From Strobilurus pachycystidiatus (Eukaryota; Basidiomycota; Agaricomycetes; Agaricales; Physalacriaceae), in NCBI GenBank assembly GCA_019915135.1, contig JAHLMK010000018.1, positions 806,001 through 870,000 on the forward strand: a stretch of 64,000 nucleotides of DNA, in the 5' to 3' direction. Shown here piece after piece: positions 44,836 to 55,313 of the stretch. Under the pieces are notes generated by a model. It was not told where the DNA came from, did no database searches, and saw only the letters and a list, made by a program, of their open reading frames with translations. The position numbers were made by a program, and so were the translations under genes. Each line of letters begins with the position of its first letter. The stretch's first letter is position 1.

Positions 44836-47209
44836 TTACACGAATTGCGTACCCTTCCTTCTTACCATCCCTTGGCGAGCAGTTGCGATACATAGAGTCC
44901 CGCTAAGCGTAGAAAGCTGATTTTTATATCAGCGACGGTATTGAAGGAAAGTCTGTATACCTACGCAAGAGAATAGCAGAGGTTTCCACCAGTAGTAATG
45001 GGGAGCTTCAAGTAACGCTCCCGCAATAGGATTGCCGGTGAGCGTCGCAACCCCAGCACAGAAGCAGGACAAGCCAATGCGAAATCTAAGGAAACATGAG
45101 CGCCTGCCGAAGCCGCTAGAAGCTGTATTACCCCATGTCATCGAGAGTCGGGCTCGTAGTGAACGTGGCCGTGGCTGGGGTCGACGCTGACAGAAAAGCC
45201 CCAGAGAAAAAGCCATAGAGAATGGCATACACTACCATTTGACCGACAGAAGTCACTCTGAGCAGGACCCAGACAATGCTGCCGGTGATGAGTCCGCTCG
45301 GGACATAGACTACGCAGACTATCAGCATCAACGTTCGCCGTGCACAAGTACCAAGAGACGGACCATTCAGCGGTCCATACCTATCGGCAAGGAAGTTTGG
45401 AAACATCCGTCCAAACAACGAGCCTGCATTAAGAACAGGGATCTGGGTTTCTACGTCAGGCTCGTATTGTTGCGAGAGAAAAGGATCTTACGGTATAATT
45501 GAGAAAGTGGGGATCGACACCGTGAAGCTTTGAGAAAAGCTGGAGGTAGAAGACTGTAGGATGTTCAGCGATATCAAGCCTGAGGGACAACGGTAAGTGT
45601 GGCATACAGGGTATGAAAAGACCCCAGAAGGTTAGGAAGTTTCTAGAGAAGATGCATCAAGATCTCCTTTGAGAACATGGCATGAGGTGTACCCGAGGAG
45701 GAGGATCAAGAACGGGACGTCTCTCGCTATTTCTCCGTAATTGATACCAGCTTTTTGACGCGGAGGGACTAGAACAGGTTTCAAAAATTCAACTAAGAAC
45801 TAAGAAGCATGTATTGCGCACTCACGGCGCGGCTTCATGCAGAGATTGGCAACAATCAACATGAACAAGTTGATGAACGCAAGGAATCTGAACCACAACG
45901 TCAGAAAGAAGACGTCGGAATCATGTGTCAAATACCTGACACCCCACTTGAATCCATATCGCTCGTTTGCAAAGATATTGTTGAGCAGGATGGGGTAGAT
46001 CACAGCGCCCAGAGCACCACCTGTGACTTCGATTAGACATGTCAGCCGCGCCGGTCCTACGAAGCTCACCACCAATAACGATTCCTTTAGTGCGTGGACC
46101 ATTAGGCGCAATTCGAAAGGGAGGAGGTAAAGTGTCACGAACCCATGACCAAAGATCGTCGCCTTTTGAAGTAGTGGGATTGAACGCTCACGGATGGCCA
46201 CAGTAACAATCCCATTCCTGGACATCACCTACTGGTGAGTGGGTGGCAATGGATACATAGTCAATAGCCTACCTATACCCATGCCGAAGCCTTGCGAAAG
46301 AAGATTCTGGTAGTAATGGTGTGGTTCGACCAGGGAGAGCATGAAGGAGCTTCCTCAGCATTTAGCAGTTGACTAGGACAAATAAGGTGAACGCTCACAA
46401 AAACAACAGAATCACAGAACCCGATATTACGCTCAAGTGGAAGTGGCCCTTGTCAAACAGAGTTCCAGAAACTAAACCAAAGCCAAACAAGAGACCGAGC
46501 TGGATGGAACCGATCCAACTGATGGTTGATGGGGACATTCCAGATAAAGATATCCGCTGGAAGGAATATGAGCCAAGCGAACTGCCGCCGTAAGAGCCGC
46601 GGTCCTCACCGTGTAATAGTCCTGATAGACTGGGGAACAAGGTTTAGCTGCAGGTGTGGTGGCGCTTGCATAAGCGTGTCAAAGACTTACCTCCGAACGA
46701 CTGGAAGTGCATCTTTCAATCACCACTCATGTCTCTGATAGGTGAATAAACTTGCCTGACAATTCCCAAACGTGCCTTTCGAAACATCATCATGAATATG
46801 CGGGGACATCACGACGGTATCAACAAGGTGACGTACACATTCCCGCCAGCGTTCTGTGCTTTCAATAAGCATCTGACGCGAAGGATACGGCATTGAGAGC
46901 GCACCCTCCAAGTACGGTCAACCAGCCTCGAAGAGAGCCTTCGGGAAACTCTATCGGTGGCGGAGCTGTATCATAAAGCTCAGGCTGAGCCTTCTCCGGA
47001 TCGGTCTCAAACGCCTTCTCGTCCTTTAACTTCAAGCTGTCGGCTTGGGGCTCGGGCTCCTCCTGGACCTCCGGTAACACATCCTCAGCCAATGTCCCGA
47101 CAGTCTCGGTCAATGTCCCGATGCTACGCGACGAAGTCAATGTCCCGATGCTGCGCGACGAAGCCAATGTTCCGATGCTGCGCGACTCCTGAAGGCTGGG
47201 AGGAGGCAT
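44836..47209 (-). CDS. MFS monocarboxylate-type transporter (MCT/Mch), copy 1
   Basis: It has many exons and ends MVRRKGTQFV at 44836. The cytoplasmic N-terminus contains three SSRSIGTL-type repeats. The MCT signature FPEGSLRGWLTVLG precedes TM1, followed by QSFGVYQDYYT, MSPSTISWIGSIQLGLLFGF, LSLVEPHHYYQNLLSQGFGM, SLVMGIVIGGGALGAVIYPI, FANERYGFKWGVR, YLQLFSKLHGVDPHFLNYT, LADRYGPLN and TLTGNPIAGALLEAPHYYWW. The intron after TFGNCQ starts CAG|GCAAGT, a consensus GC-AG intron. The junction between VLGG and GTFGNCQ is unresolved. Likely role: proton-coupled uptake of monocarboxylates or riboflavin-like compounds. Confidence 0.82.
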
Positions 47210-48691
47210 GGGTGAGACAAGGGCAAGGACAATGATCGGATTTTTTGTCCCTCCTTATAAATATGGTGAATGACTTCGGGCATGGTATCTCATCACCGAG
47301 CTGGGCTGCCGACACCCTGTGAAACCTAGTCGAAGACGCGAGTGAGGGTGATGAGACAGTCAATGGGATGGACGTCGTTCCGGAGCAGCGTAGTAGTAAC
47401 ACACGGTGTGCAAGTCGGGAGATCGTCCACCAGGTTATCAGTCCAAGTCGAAAGATCTGTCCACGTCCTACTATGAGCTCGGGCATACATGCAGTGCAGG
47501 CCGAGCCGGATCAAAGCTCGATATACAATATCTGGTGTACACCTGTTGAGCGCTGAGCGATGAGTGTGGAATGCGGAGCGTGGAAAGTCCCGGAGACTGA
47601 CATAGGACCAGGCCATTTTACTGTACTCTGACATCGACTGAGTAGACGAAGAACCACAGCACTCGCTCGTGACGCGCTTTAATCCTCTCAAAACACTTCT
47701 TTGAAATAATTCTGTCGTTGAGATATGTCCGACGAGCTCGCCATGACACACTCTCCTGCAGCGCTGAGGTGATCCCGTGTTGGGTTTACTGGCCCTGTAA
47801 GTGTTTCAATGCCCGGCTCGAGTGAATGAATTCACCTTTCAAAGGCAAGCACTCTCTCAATCCCGTATGGTAGTGTGGGCCGAGCGGAATCCCTCCGAGA
47901 CCGTCACGACGACGCAAATATGCACCAAATATGGATGACTGTGTGTGATAAACCATGTAACCCTAACCTAGCAAGACGTAGCGTAGCGCGCAAGTCTGCG
48001 ACGCTGCTCTCTCTGACTCTCTCTTCGGCGCCACATCCCCAACTGATACACCGGCAGTGTTATCAATCGAGCGTATGTACAAGCCGAGTACAAGGGTCCG
48101 TATTCCAAAATCATACTTGAGTATTTAAGTTTCAGGCACAAACTTGGCTCGGTGCCGAGCCCTGGGAGGCCCTGTGCACGTCTTCTGCTTGGGACCATCT
48201 AGTCCGAGTAGAGTTGAGCTACATACACATGCAACTTTCGCGTCTGAGTACACTTGGCCTGGATGCGTTTCGGACCGGACAACAGAGATCTTGCCCCGTC
48301 GGCAGGAATTTGCCTCCGCGGATGTCATGCGGAAGTATGGACCATCATGGACCCACTACTGGTCCAGGGTACTTAAGAGTGAGCGGTAGCCATACATACA
48401 CACTCAAGATTCCATGACGCAGTATTCAGTTGTCGAATTCGTATTGAGAAATTGGCTTCTAGTGCAGCGCCAATGACTCATGTGAATGGCCTCGCGGCCA
48501 ACATGCGTTTTACTTACACTTCGATGAGTGGCGTCGACCGACGCAACTTTTCAAGCCGGGGCAGACAGGTCGAGAGCACTTGTAGTACGCTGCAAAGGGA
48601 CTAGCTGGATGACAAGTGGCGTGAAAGGGAGTGGGAAGAGAGTAAATTTGCAGGTCCCACGGTCTGGACAAACTTGGACTGTAACCACCAC
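47210..48691. other. long intergenic region, no supported gene
   Basis: This divergent region lies between MCT copy 1 and the RhoGEF. A minus-strand frame at 47751-47326 (141 codons) has no recognisable domain or composition of a real exon. One short CCCTAACC stretch near 47957 is not a telomere repeat array. Confidence 0.4.
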
Positions 48692-50828
48692 ATGATGTCT
48701 CCGCCGCCTTCACCTGCGCCGACGACGACGACGACGACGTCGGACTCGCTCTCCCAGCACAAGTCCAAGCGACAGCACGCCATCGACGAGGTCCTTACCT
48801 CGGAGCGATTCTATGCATCGGACATGGCGCTCGTGCGCGACGTCCACATGCCTTTGGCAGTCGGTGCGCGATTTGCCCCTGCCTCCTTCTTTCACTGAGA
48901 TTTCTGCAGGAGAGGACGTTGAGATGGGATCTGTCGCATCTACGTCGAGACTGCCAGACGGATGCGTGCCTATGAGCAGGGAGGATGCGCGAATCATTTT
49001 CAGCAATATTGCCGAACTAGCGGCGTTTACGGACCAGTTCTGTGTCGTCCTCGAGGAGGCCATCGAGGCAGACATCATCGGCGAGCTCTTTCTGAAGATC
49101 ATTCCTGAGATGGAGCATCCATACAAGTACTACATCTCTCGCCACGACACAGCCTCGCGACATCTGCAGTCTCTTCCATCCACCCCTGCCCTAACAGCCT
49201 ACCATGACTTGACGCGGAAGATCGCGTCGGACATCTCCCATGCCTGGGATTTACACTCTATGCTCATAAAGCCTGTACAACGCTTGCTGAAGTACCCCCT
49301 CTTGCTCGCTGCTATCCTGGACGCTACCCCGAACAGTCACCCCGACAAGGAGAACCTTCGGCTCGCTAGGAATGCCATGCAGGAAGTTGCACAGCGCGTC
49401 AACGAGGAGCGGAGACGAACTGAGGTCGTCAAGGATGTCCTAAAGCGTACGAACAAGGACCTCCTTGTTCGTATCAAGAGCATAAGCCGTAAAAGGGCGC
49501 CACCTCCCGATTCGGATGAATCCATCCAGGTTGCCAAACTCCACACCCAACTCCTCCATGTCCAGGCATTCACCAACCAGCTGGCACAGAATGTGATGGA
49601 GTGGTCTCATTCGGCCGCCGCGAGCACCTCCAATCTGTACAGTTTCGGGCTGTCCTTTTCCAGGGTCATCGGATTACACGAGAACCCTTCTGAGGCGTTC
49701 AATGCTTTTCTAGACCTGATACACGACAACCTAGTACCGGCGAGCTCCGAGTTGTCCGCTACTCTCACCCTGCGGTTGCTCACGCCGCTGTCCCATCTTC
49801 TCAACACGTTCACCAACCCAATACGCCTACTCGACATGCTTAATAACACCCTCCTCCCTCTCCACACACACCTCATACACATGCCTATGTCGCAGAAGAA
49901 CCGACCACCATCTGATCTTCTCAAGGCTTCGGCGGAGTACCTAGCTCTGCGCGCGAAGCTTGCCGAGGAACTCCCGATATACATTAAAATGGCCGAAAAC
50001 GTGCTTGCGGGATGCATATTCCGTTTGGCTCGAATACAGACATGTTACTTCGAGAGACTGAAGAAAGCTTGGGATGAACTATGGGGTGCCCTTGTGCTCG
50101 AAGGCGAGTCAGACCTGCGTTCCTGTGACACCGTCGCTGTCTGGTGGGAGCGTTGGGAAGAGGTCGGCGAGGTGTTAGACAGGATGAGGATAACTCAGCC
50201 TCCGAAGCGTCTCCCACCGACACGACACTCTTCCTCCGCCTCTATGCCGCGCGTCAGCAGTCCCCTGCCGCTCTCTTCGAATGCCAGCTTCCGATCTCGG
50301 ACGACGAAATCGAGTGCCGAAACCGATTTCGATACGATCTCAATTGGGTACGATTATGCATCTGCCATGCACTACGATAGTCCCATCCAGATGGAAATGC
50401 CTCCGCCCGCATCTCCCGTCCCATCGTATCACCTGCCTATGCCACTGTCACCAGCTGCCTCATTCAAGATACGCACACGTCCTGGCACTCCGCCGGCTTC
50501 GATCAAAAGCAAGTCCAGCAGCCTCAAACAACGCGAGAGGCTTCAGCCGAAGTACGTCGTCTGTGGGAGTTATCCTTTCGATCCTCCCTATCCCGGATAC
50601 ACGTATCAGTCGTACGCTTTCTTGGAGATCCCGGGGCAGGGCGAGATGTATGAAGTGCTCAAGGAGTGTGGACATCCTCGGCTTCATGAGGCGCGTGGAC
50701 TTCGCCTCGTTATGTGCGATGACCCCAACGCCGAGGACTGTCTGATACTTGCACGAAGGGGCGTAGGTGGCGGCCACAAATCTGAGACGGGGTGGCTGCT
50801 GGCGAGCTATGTGTCTCTCATGTCATGA
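48692..50828 (+). CDS. Rho guanine nucleotide exchange factor (DH domain)
   Basis: There are two exons, 48692-48863 and 48910-50828, giving 696 aa. After a low-complexity start with a poly-Thr tract (ACG microsatellite) the DH domain begins RQHAIDEVLTSERFYASDMA (CR1). It continues IFSNIAELAAFTDQFCVVLE and HSMLIKPVQRLLKYPLLLAA (CR3, the most conserved helix). A helical region of about 250 residues may be BAR-like as in Gef1/Tuba-type proteins. Then come a Ser/Pro-rich linker and a C-terminal beta-rich segment (YVVCGSYPFDPPYPGYTYQS, GWLLASYVSLMS) resembling an SH3. It should load GTP on Cdc42/Rho for polarity. Confidence 0.9.
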
Positions 50829-51306
50829 CCTCGGGGGATCGATTCCGTTTGTATGTGCATTATTATTTACTATCGGGAAGTTTGGTGAATATTTGTTATC
50901 GCATTGCTCGTGTTAGAAATCTGTTGTACTTTTATACACTATTGTAGCTTGATGTATACCCTTGTATGGAGCGGCTGAATATCTGTGCTTTCGTGATCAG
51001 CGCCGCTGAAACATCTGTGGCGCATGACCATCGACCTTACCAGTACTACCTAACTTCGGTTGACGAGTCATCATCTGTAGCTCATTCGTGTATCTCAGCC
51101 GGATGGATAGCATCGGCTACTCACCATGCATCTCAAGCTTCAATGGAATGACAACCCGCGGTAATGTCAAAACGATTGTCGCACAAGATCGCACACGGCA
51201 AATTTCATTTAAACTTCGAGGTTCAGAGTTCCGAGGGTAAGGAAGTAGGTTCCAAATTTGGCATGTGCTGACATCAGAAAGAAGCAGAACCTGTCGAGCG
51301 GGAGCA
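50829..51306. other. 3' flank of RhoGEF up to the hAT-like insertion
   Basis: Noncoding as far as can be seen. Confidence 0.4.
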
Positions 51307-51394
51307 GGGCGGGTTAGGGTGGCGAAGTAAACCTTAGGTATTGATACCACTTAGGTTTGTGTTTGGTGGTAATACTGTAAAAAAACTATTTGCT

Positions 51395-51530
51395 ATCTCA
51401 CTTGAACTTTGCGCTATTTCACTTTCAATTCTTCGTCCCACTTTGCATCTCTCAATCTCACTTTACAATGCACCGTCGCACTTTGGCCTTCTTACCCCCC
51501 ACTTAGCAATGTCAATCCCACTTTCTCAAG
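51395..51530 (+). repeat. left subterminal CACTTT motif array of the hAT-like element
   Basis: About seven copies of YYCACTT(T/A/G) occur at 15-25 bp spacing, all in the same orientation. Such arrays are usually transposase-binding sites. Confidence 0.75.
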
Positions 51531-53489
51531 ACGCCGTCACCTGACAGTGGCGCAGCTTCTATCCCGAGGTTGGCGGAACAGGGCGGTGTCCTGAATGGGC
51601 ACTGTCCGGCATTACCTCGGTCCTCGTGTCCTTCCGGGAAGTGATCGAGACATGATGCCGTATGTTCTCGCTCTCTTCTTGCCCTCATGAGCTCGTATGG
51701 CGTCTCCAGGAGACGCGGAATATACGGTCATTCTTCGAAATCTCTTCTGGGATGTGAGACATCGGCTCGGAACTCGCCTCTGGCCTCAAGTAACGTAGCT
51801 GTTTCCATTCGACGTCTGGCGGACGGTACCCTCAACATCCCGACATGGTGACTTGTATAGACACTAATGAGACTAATGTGCAGCTGGATGACCCCTAGTG
51901 CTGTGTACTGCTTGCTAATCTTGGTGAGTTACGCTCTACTGAACAAGTGTCTCCGTGACTCAAGTATCCTTGGCCTTAGTGGATCATCGCGCCTCCTGCG
52001 CACCCCCTCAACATCAACGGCGACGTTCAGACTGCGAAATCCAGAGAACCCCATTCAGGCTGTCCTTGACAGTGATTCAGTGAAGCCCGCCTTGTCTTTG
52101 CTGCCGTTTGATCGGTAGTTCAACCTCGACGGCGTGGTCGTGCCCATGTAGCGCAACGAGTCTGGTCGTGCCCATGTAGCGCAAATCACACTGTGTCATG
52201 TCGCTGTGACAAATCTTCTTGACTCGAATGAAGAACTCTCCTCTTCGCCCTGTCTTCAACTCACTTTTGCGCAGAAGAGCCCAGTTGAGCGCAGCCCAGA
52301 CAGCCGCGGCCCAGGCAGTTATACCAAAACCGAAAGGTATGTTTATCTCCTACTATATCCTCCCTTCCTTTCTTCCGGCGTTCCCCAGAGTCAGTCGCCA
52401 TTGATGTCGACGGCAAGGCGACCTTGACCTCACCTCCATCAATGGCGCTTGGCTTTGGAGAGTGCATCAGCTCTCGTGCATTGTCTTCTTTCTGTCTGAC
52501 TGGGTACTCGTGCCTCAATTTAGACTCAGCGTCGCTCACAAGTATTTCCACATGTCGACCACAGACTTTCCGCACGCACGAGACCACGCGTTCGGGCGCT
52601 GTTCCCAACATCGACCATGGACCACCTCTTCGTGGCCCCATTTTTTGACACGACGTCGGCCATGGACGCGTTCATCAAGCAGGAGGATGCCAAATGATTG
52701 AAATACAGTGACTTTGACTACCTACGTTTACCATGCCCCAGGACTGGCACGAGCTTAACAATGGCAAAGGGCGCAAGCTCGACAACAATGGCGGGCACTG
52801 ACGATGACACCGATGATACTGATGGGCACCGACGTGACAACGCCTGCGCGTACCATCTCAAAGAAGACACGACGAAGACGGGAATCTGATGATCAGACCG
52901 ACCTACCACGCAACGACGAGCGCTAACCCGGCGACGATGAGCACAGGCATAACGGGCATGGCCAGCGTTTGCGAGAAGGAAGTCAACGGGACGACAGCCA
53001 CAATAACGAGGTCCAGGTAACAATAGGCAAATACGGTGGCAACGAGTGTGAGTTTGGGCAGAGGTGATTATCGTGAGTGAAGTGTAGTCTCTCGGAACTC
53101 TGTCAATAGCCATAGCATATCTTTTTCGGCAGTGCTACTGAGTATCATACTGTCTATACATACCACGGACATCTATGTGACTGCTCATATAACATATACA
53201 GTCGTCGACATACTCCAGTATTGAGACACTGACTATAAAAGCCTCCAATCTTATGTGTTCTAGCTAGACTAAAGGTCTTGCTTGACACATACACCCTTTG
53301 CATCCTCAAAACTTAATAAGACAAGGGGACCGGAAGTTAAGCAAGTCCAATTGAGGAGATCCCTCGGTATCAAGTAGAGTCGGCAGCAACATCGCCGTCC
53401 CATAGCGCGCTTGTCGGGATATCCTAAGAGGACTGTGCCGGGCAAATCCCGACACAGGAAGCCGATGACCGAATCATGTGATGTGGCGA

Positions 53490-53665
53490 CAAACCAAAGT
53501 GCCGAATCAACACGTCAAAGTGGGAATCCGACGTCAAAGTGCGGAATAGGATTCCAAAGTGAAAAATCTTGCCGACAAAGTGAGACAAAGAACTCACAAG
53601 TGGGAAAAGGGCAAGAAAGTGTGTTCAGGGTCAATCTGTGGCGCTCCCCGCCAAAAAAGTGAGTA
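53490..53665 (-). repeat. right subterminal CACTTT motif array of the hAT-like element
   Basis: About eight copies of AAAGTG (the complement of the left motif) occur at similar spacing. Further out, between 53715 and 54100, GGTAA-TTACC-type palindromes and three CACGTGA sites recur. The left end lacks an equivalent outer block, so the ends are asymmetric. Confidence 0.75.
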
Positions 53666-54267
53666 ATGAAATCAAAAACAATTTTTTTACAGTATATCGC
53701 CAATATTTGTGACGGTATGTTACCGGTAACTTACTGGTAAGATACCTCGGCGCCTGGGGAGGAGGTAACTTACCTCCACGTGACGGTTTCACGTGACTGA
53801 TTCACGTGAGAGGCGCGCGGCGCGGCGGGAAGTGGCGGGATGGTGTGGGGAGGTGTGGCTGGACTCCAAGTATACATATGATGTAGTTTTGAGAACTGGC
53901 ACTTGGTACTAACACTAGAAGCTCATATGTGTAGATTTTGAGGCGTAGAAACAAAATTCTCATGTCATTCTAAGCTGAGCGGAAATTGCGCCACGCGCAT
54001 CACGTGAAAGCATCATGTGACTATCGGACGGTAAGTTACCGTATCGATACCTGGGGGGTCCGGATGGGTCGGTAAGAAACCGGTAAGATACCGAGGGGGA
54101 GATTTACTTCGCCACCCTAGGGCGGGTCCCGGGAGTTGGGGCGCCACACTAGTCGTAGTACTGTGACCTGTCCACAGTCATGACTCATACTATCACCGCC
54201 CCGAATTTCGTAACTCGTTTCTTGAGGGAAAAAGACATTTTCTGGGCTTGTAAATACTGTAGTCTGC

Positions 54268-54272
54268 AAAAA
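54268..54272 (-). terminator. Pol III terminator of tRNA-Ser
   Basis: Five T residues on the minus strand lie five bases after the tRNA 3' end. Confidence 0.7.
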
Positions 54273-54277
54273 TGTAA

Positions 54278-54379
54278 CGACGCCAGCAGGGTTTGAACCT
54301 GCGCCCTCGTAGAGGAACAGATAATGACTTGGTCGGTCCAATTCAAATCTGTCGCCTTAGACCACTCGGCCATAGCGCC
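54278..54379 (-). tRNA. tRNA-Ser(UGA) with intron
   Basis: On the minus strand the acceptor strands GGCGCTA and TGGCGTC pair with two G-U pairs. The D arm is TGGCCGAGTGGTCTAAGGCG, the anticodon stem ACAGA/TCTGT, and the T arm GCAGG-TTCAAAC-CCTGC. The anticodon loop begins TTTGAA, giving anticodon TGA, followed by an intron of about 18 nt (TTGGACCGACCAAGTCAT) after position 37. A long variable arm (CCTC...GAGG) is class II, as in serine tRNA. The discriminator is G at 54278. It starts 150 bp from the hAT-like element. Confidence 0.9.
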
Positions 54380-55313
54380 GCATTTACAAGTATTTACAGC
54401 ACCATATGACTGTAAAAATAACTCATGAGCTCCTCTGAGTCTACCAGGCAGCACCTCATCATTGTGCAATAGGTTTCCATGAACTTTTCACACAGAATTC
54501 AAGCAAAGGGCTGAATGGATGGACGAAGTGCCAGGTGCCTTGACAATGATTCCGAAGGTTCAATAAGTCATATGATCGCGAAACTGATCGCGATCGTCAA
54601 GAGTCAACTTGTCCCTCACTGTCACCCTGCTGTCACCACTGGCAATGGCATCGATAGAACCTATCCTCACCGCAAGTGAGAGCGGTGGCAACACGGAGAA
54701 GCCTGGAAAGAATATATTTTAGCCACTCGAGACATGCTGCAAGCACTGTTTGACAGTCGTGCGCTGGTGGGGGCCCACAGCGGCTCTTGGGCAGCCTGGC
54801 TGCCCTTGCTAGGACCGGCAGGTCCTGACACGTCACTTAGCTCTCTAGGGCTCATCTCGAAAGCCTACCGGCACATAGTCTGAAAGTACTTAATCTCCGC
54901 GTTGGTTCACTTTTCATGTCTGTCAAGCGCACTCACATTCATCGTAGCTTGTCTTCTTCCTCATATGTTGCTGTCATCATGAGAGCTGAAATCACTGTGC
55001 TCCTTATGACGATATCCGCGGGATCTAGTGCACACAGAGGTCTTTCACTATGTTGTCCCTTTCTGAGAGGTGCGTTTCGTGCGTCGTTCTTTCCTCGGCT
55101 TGGTCCCAGTGGTGAGCAAATTGGCTTACAGACCAGGTTCTTGCCGTCGTAAGAAAAAGAGTTTTATAACTATTAACTTGTGCATAGGGCTTCCGGGGCT
55201 GATACAGTGATAACGGGCACATCAAACTTGCTTTCCGGAGTCGTTCCTAGAATGTCTTTGGAGTCGTTAAAGGCCCACGTCTCATCATCGAAAGTTGTCG
55301 TCCCATTGCTCTC
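54380..55313. other. intergenic, nothing recognised
   Basis: This is the promoter region of MCT copy 2. Open frames are short and lack motifs. Confidence 0.4.

Larger units (their letters stand above)
51315..54119. mobile_element. 2.8-kb non-autonomous hAT-like (or KDZ-like) DNA transposon
   Basis: The 17-bp perfect terminal inverted repeats TAGGGTGGCGAAGTAAA lie at 51315-51331 and 54103-54119. The 8-bp target duplication GGGCGGGT occurs at 51307-51314 and 54120-54127. An 8-bp duplication plus TAGGG termini fits the hAT superfamily (consensus YARNG); KDZ elements also duplicate 8 bp. Subterminal arrays of CACTTT-type motifs sit in inverted orientation at the two ends, and an ATACTGTAAAAAAA block is also mirrored (about 51373 and 53690). 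No transposase is encoded. A minus-strand hydrophobic frame at about 53080-52880 (TLVATVFAYCYLDLVIVAVV and onward) may be captured or decayed sequence. Confidence 0.88.

Noticed and set aside
47326..47751. 141-codon minus-strand frame upstream of MCT copy 1
   Set aside because: No recognisable motif, biased toward Arg/Thr/Ser as random frames are, and no splice context; treated as promoter sequence.
47950..47975. telomere-like CCCTAACC
   Set aside because: A single occurrence without tandem repetition.
52261..52701. Opposing frames of 126 and 79 codons inside the hAT-like element
   Set aside because: No transposase motif (no hAT dimerisation block, no DDE context) and no similarity I can name; a 26-codon frame ending IKQEDAK was also seen but is too short to call.
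53300..53400. 5S rRNA-like string (CCGGAAGTTAAGCA and following)
   Set aside because: Only a dozen bases resemble the 5S core; the surrounding helices and internal promoter boxes could not be found, and it lies inside the hAT-like element. Possibly a decayed 5S-derived sequence, but not supportable.
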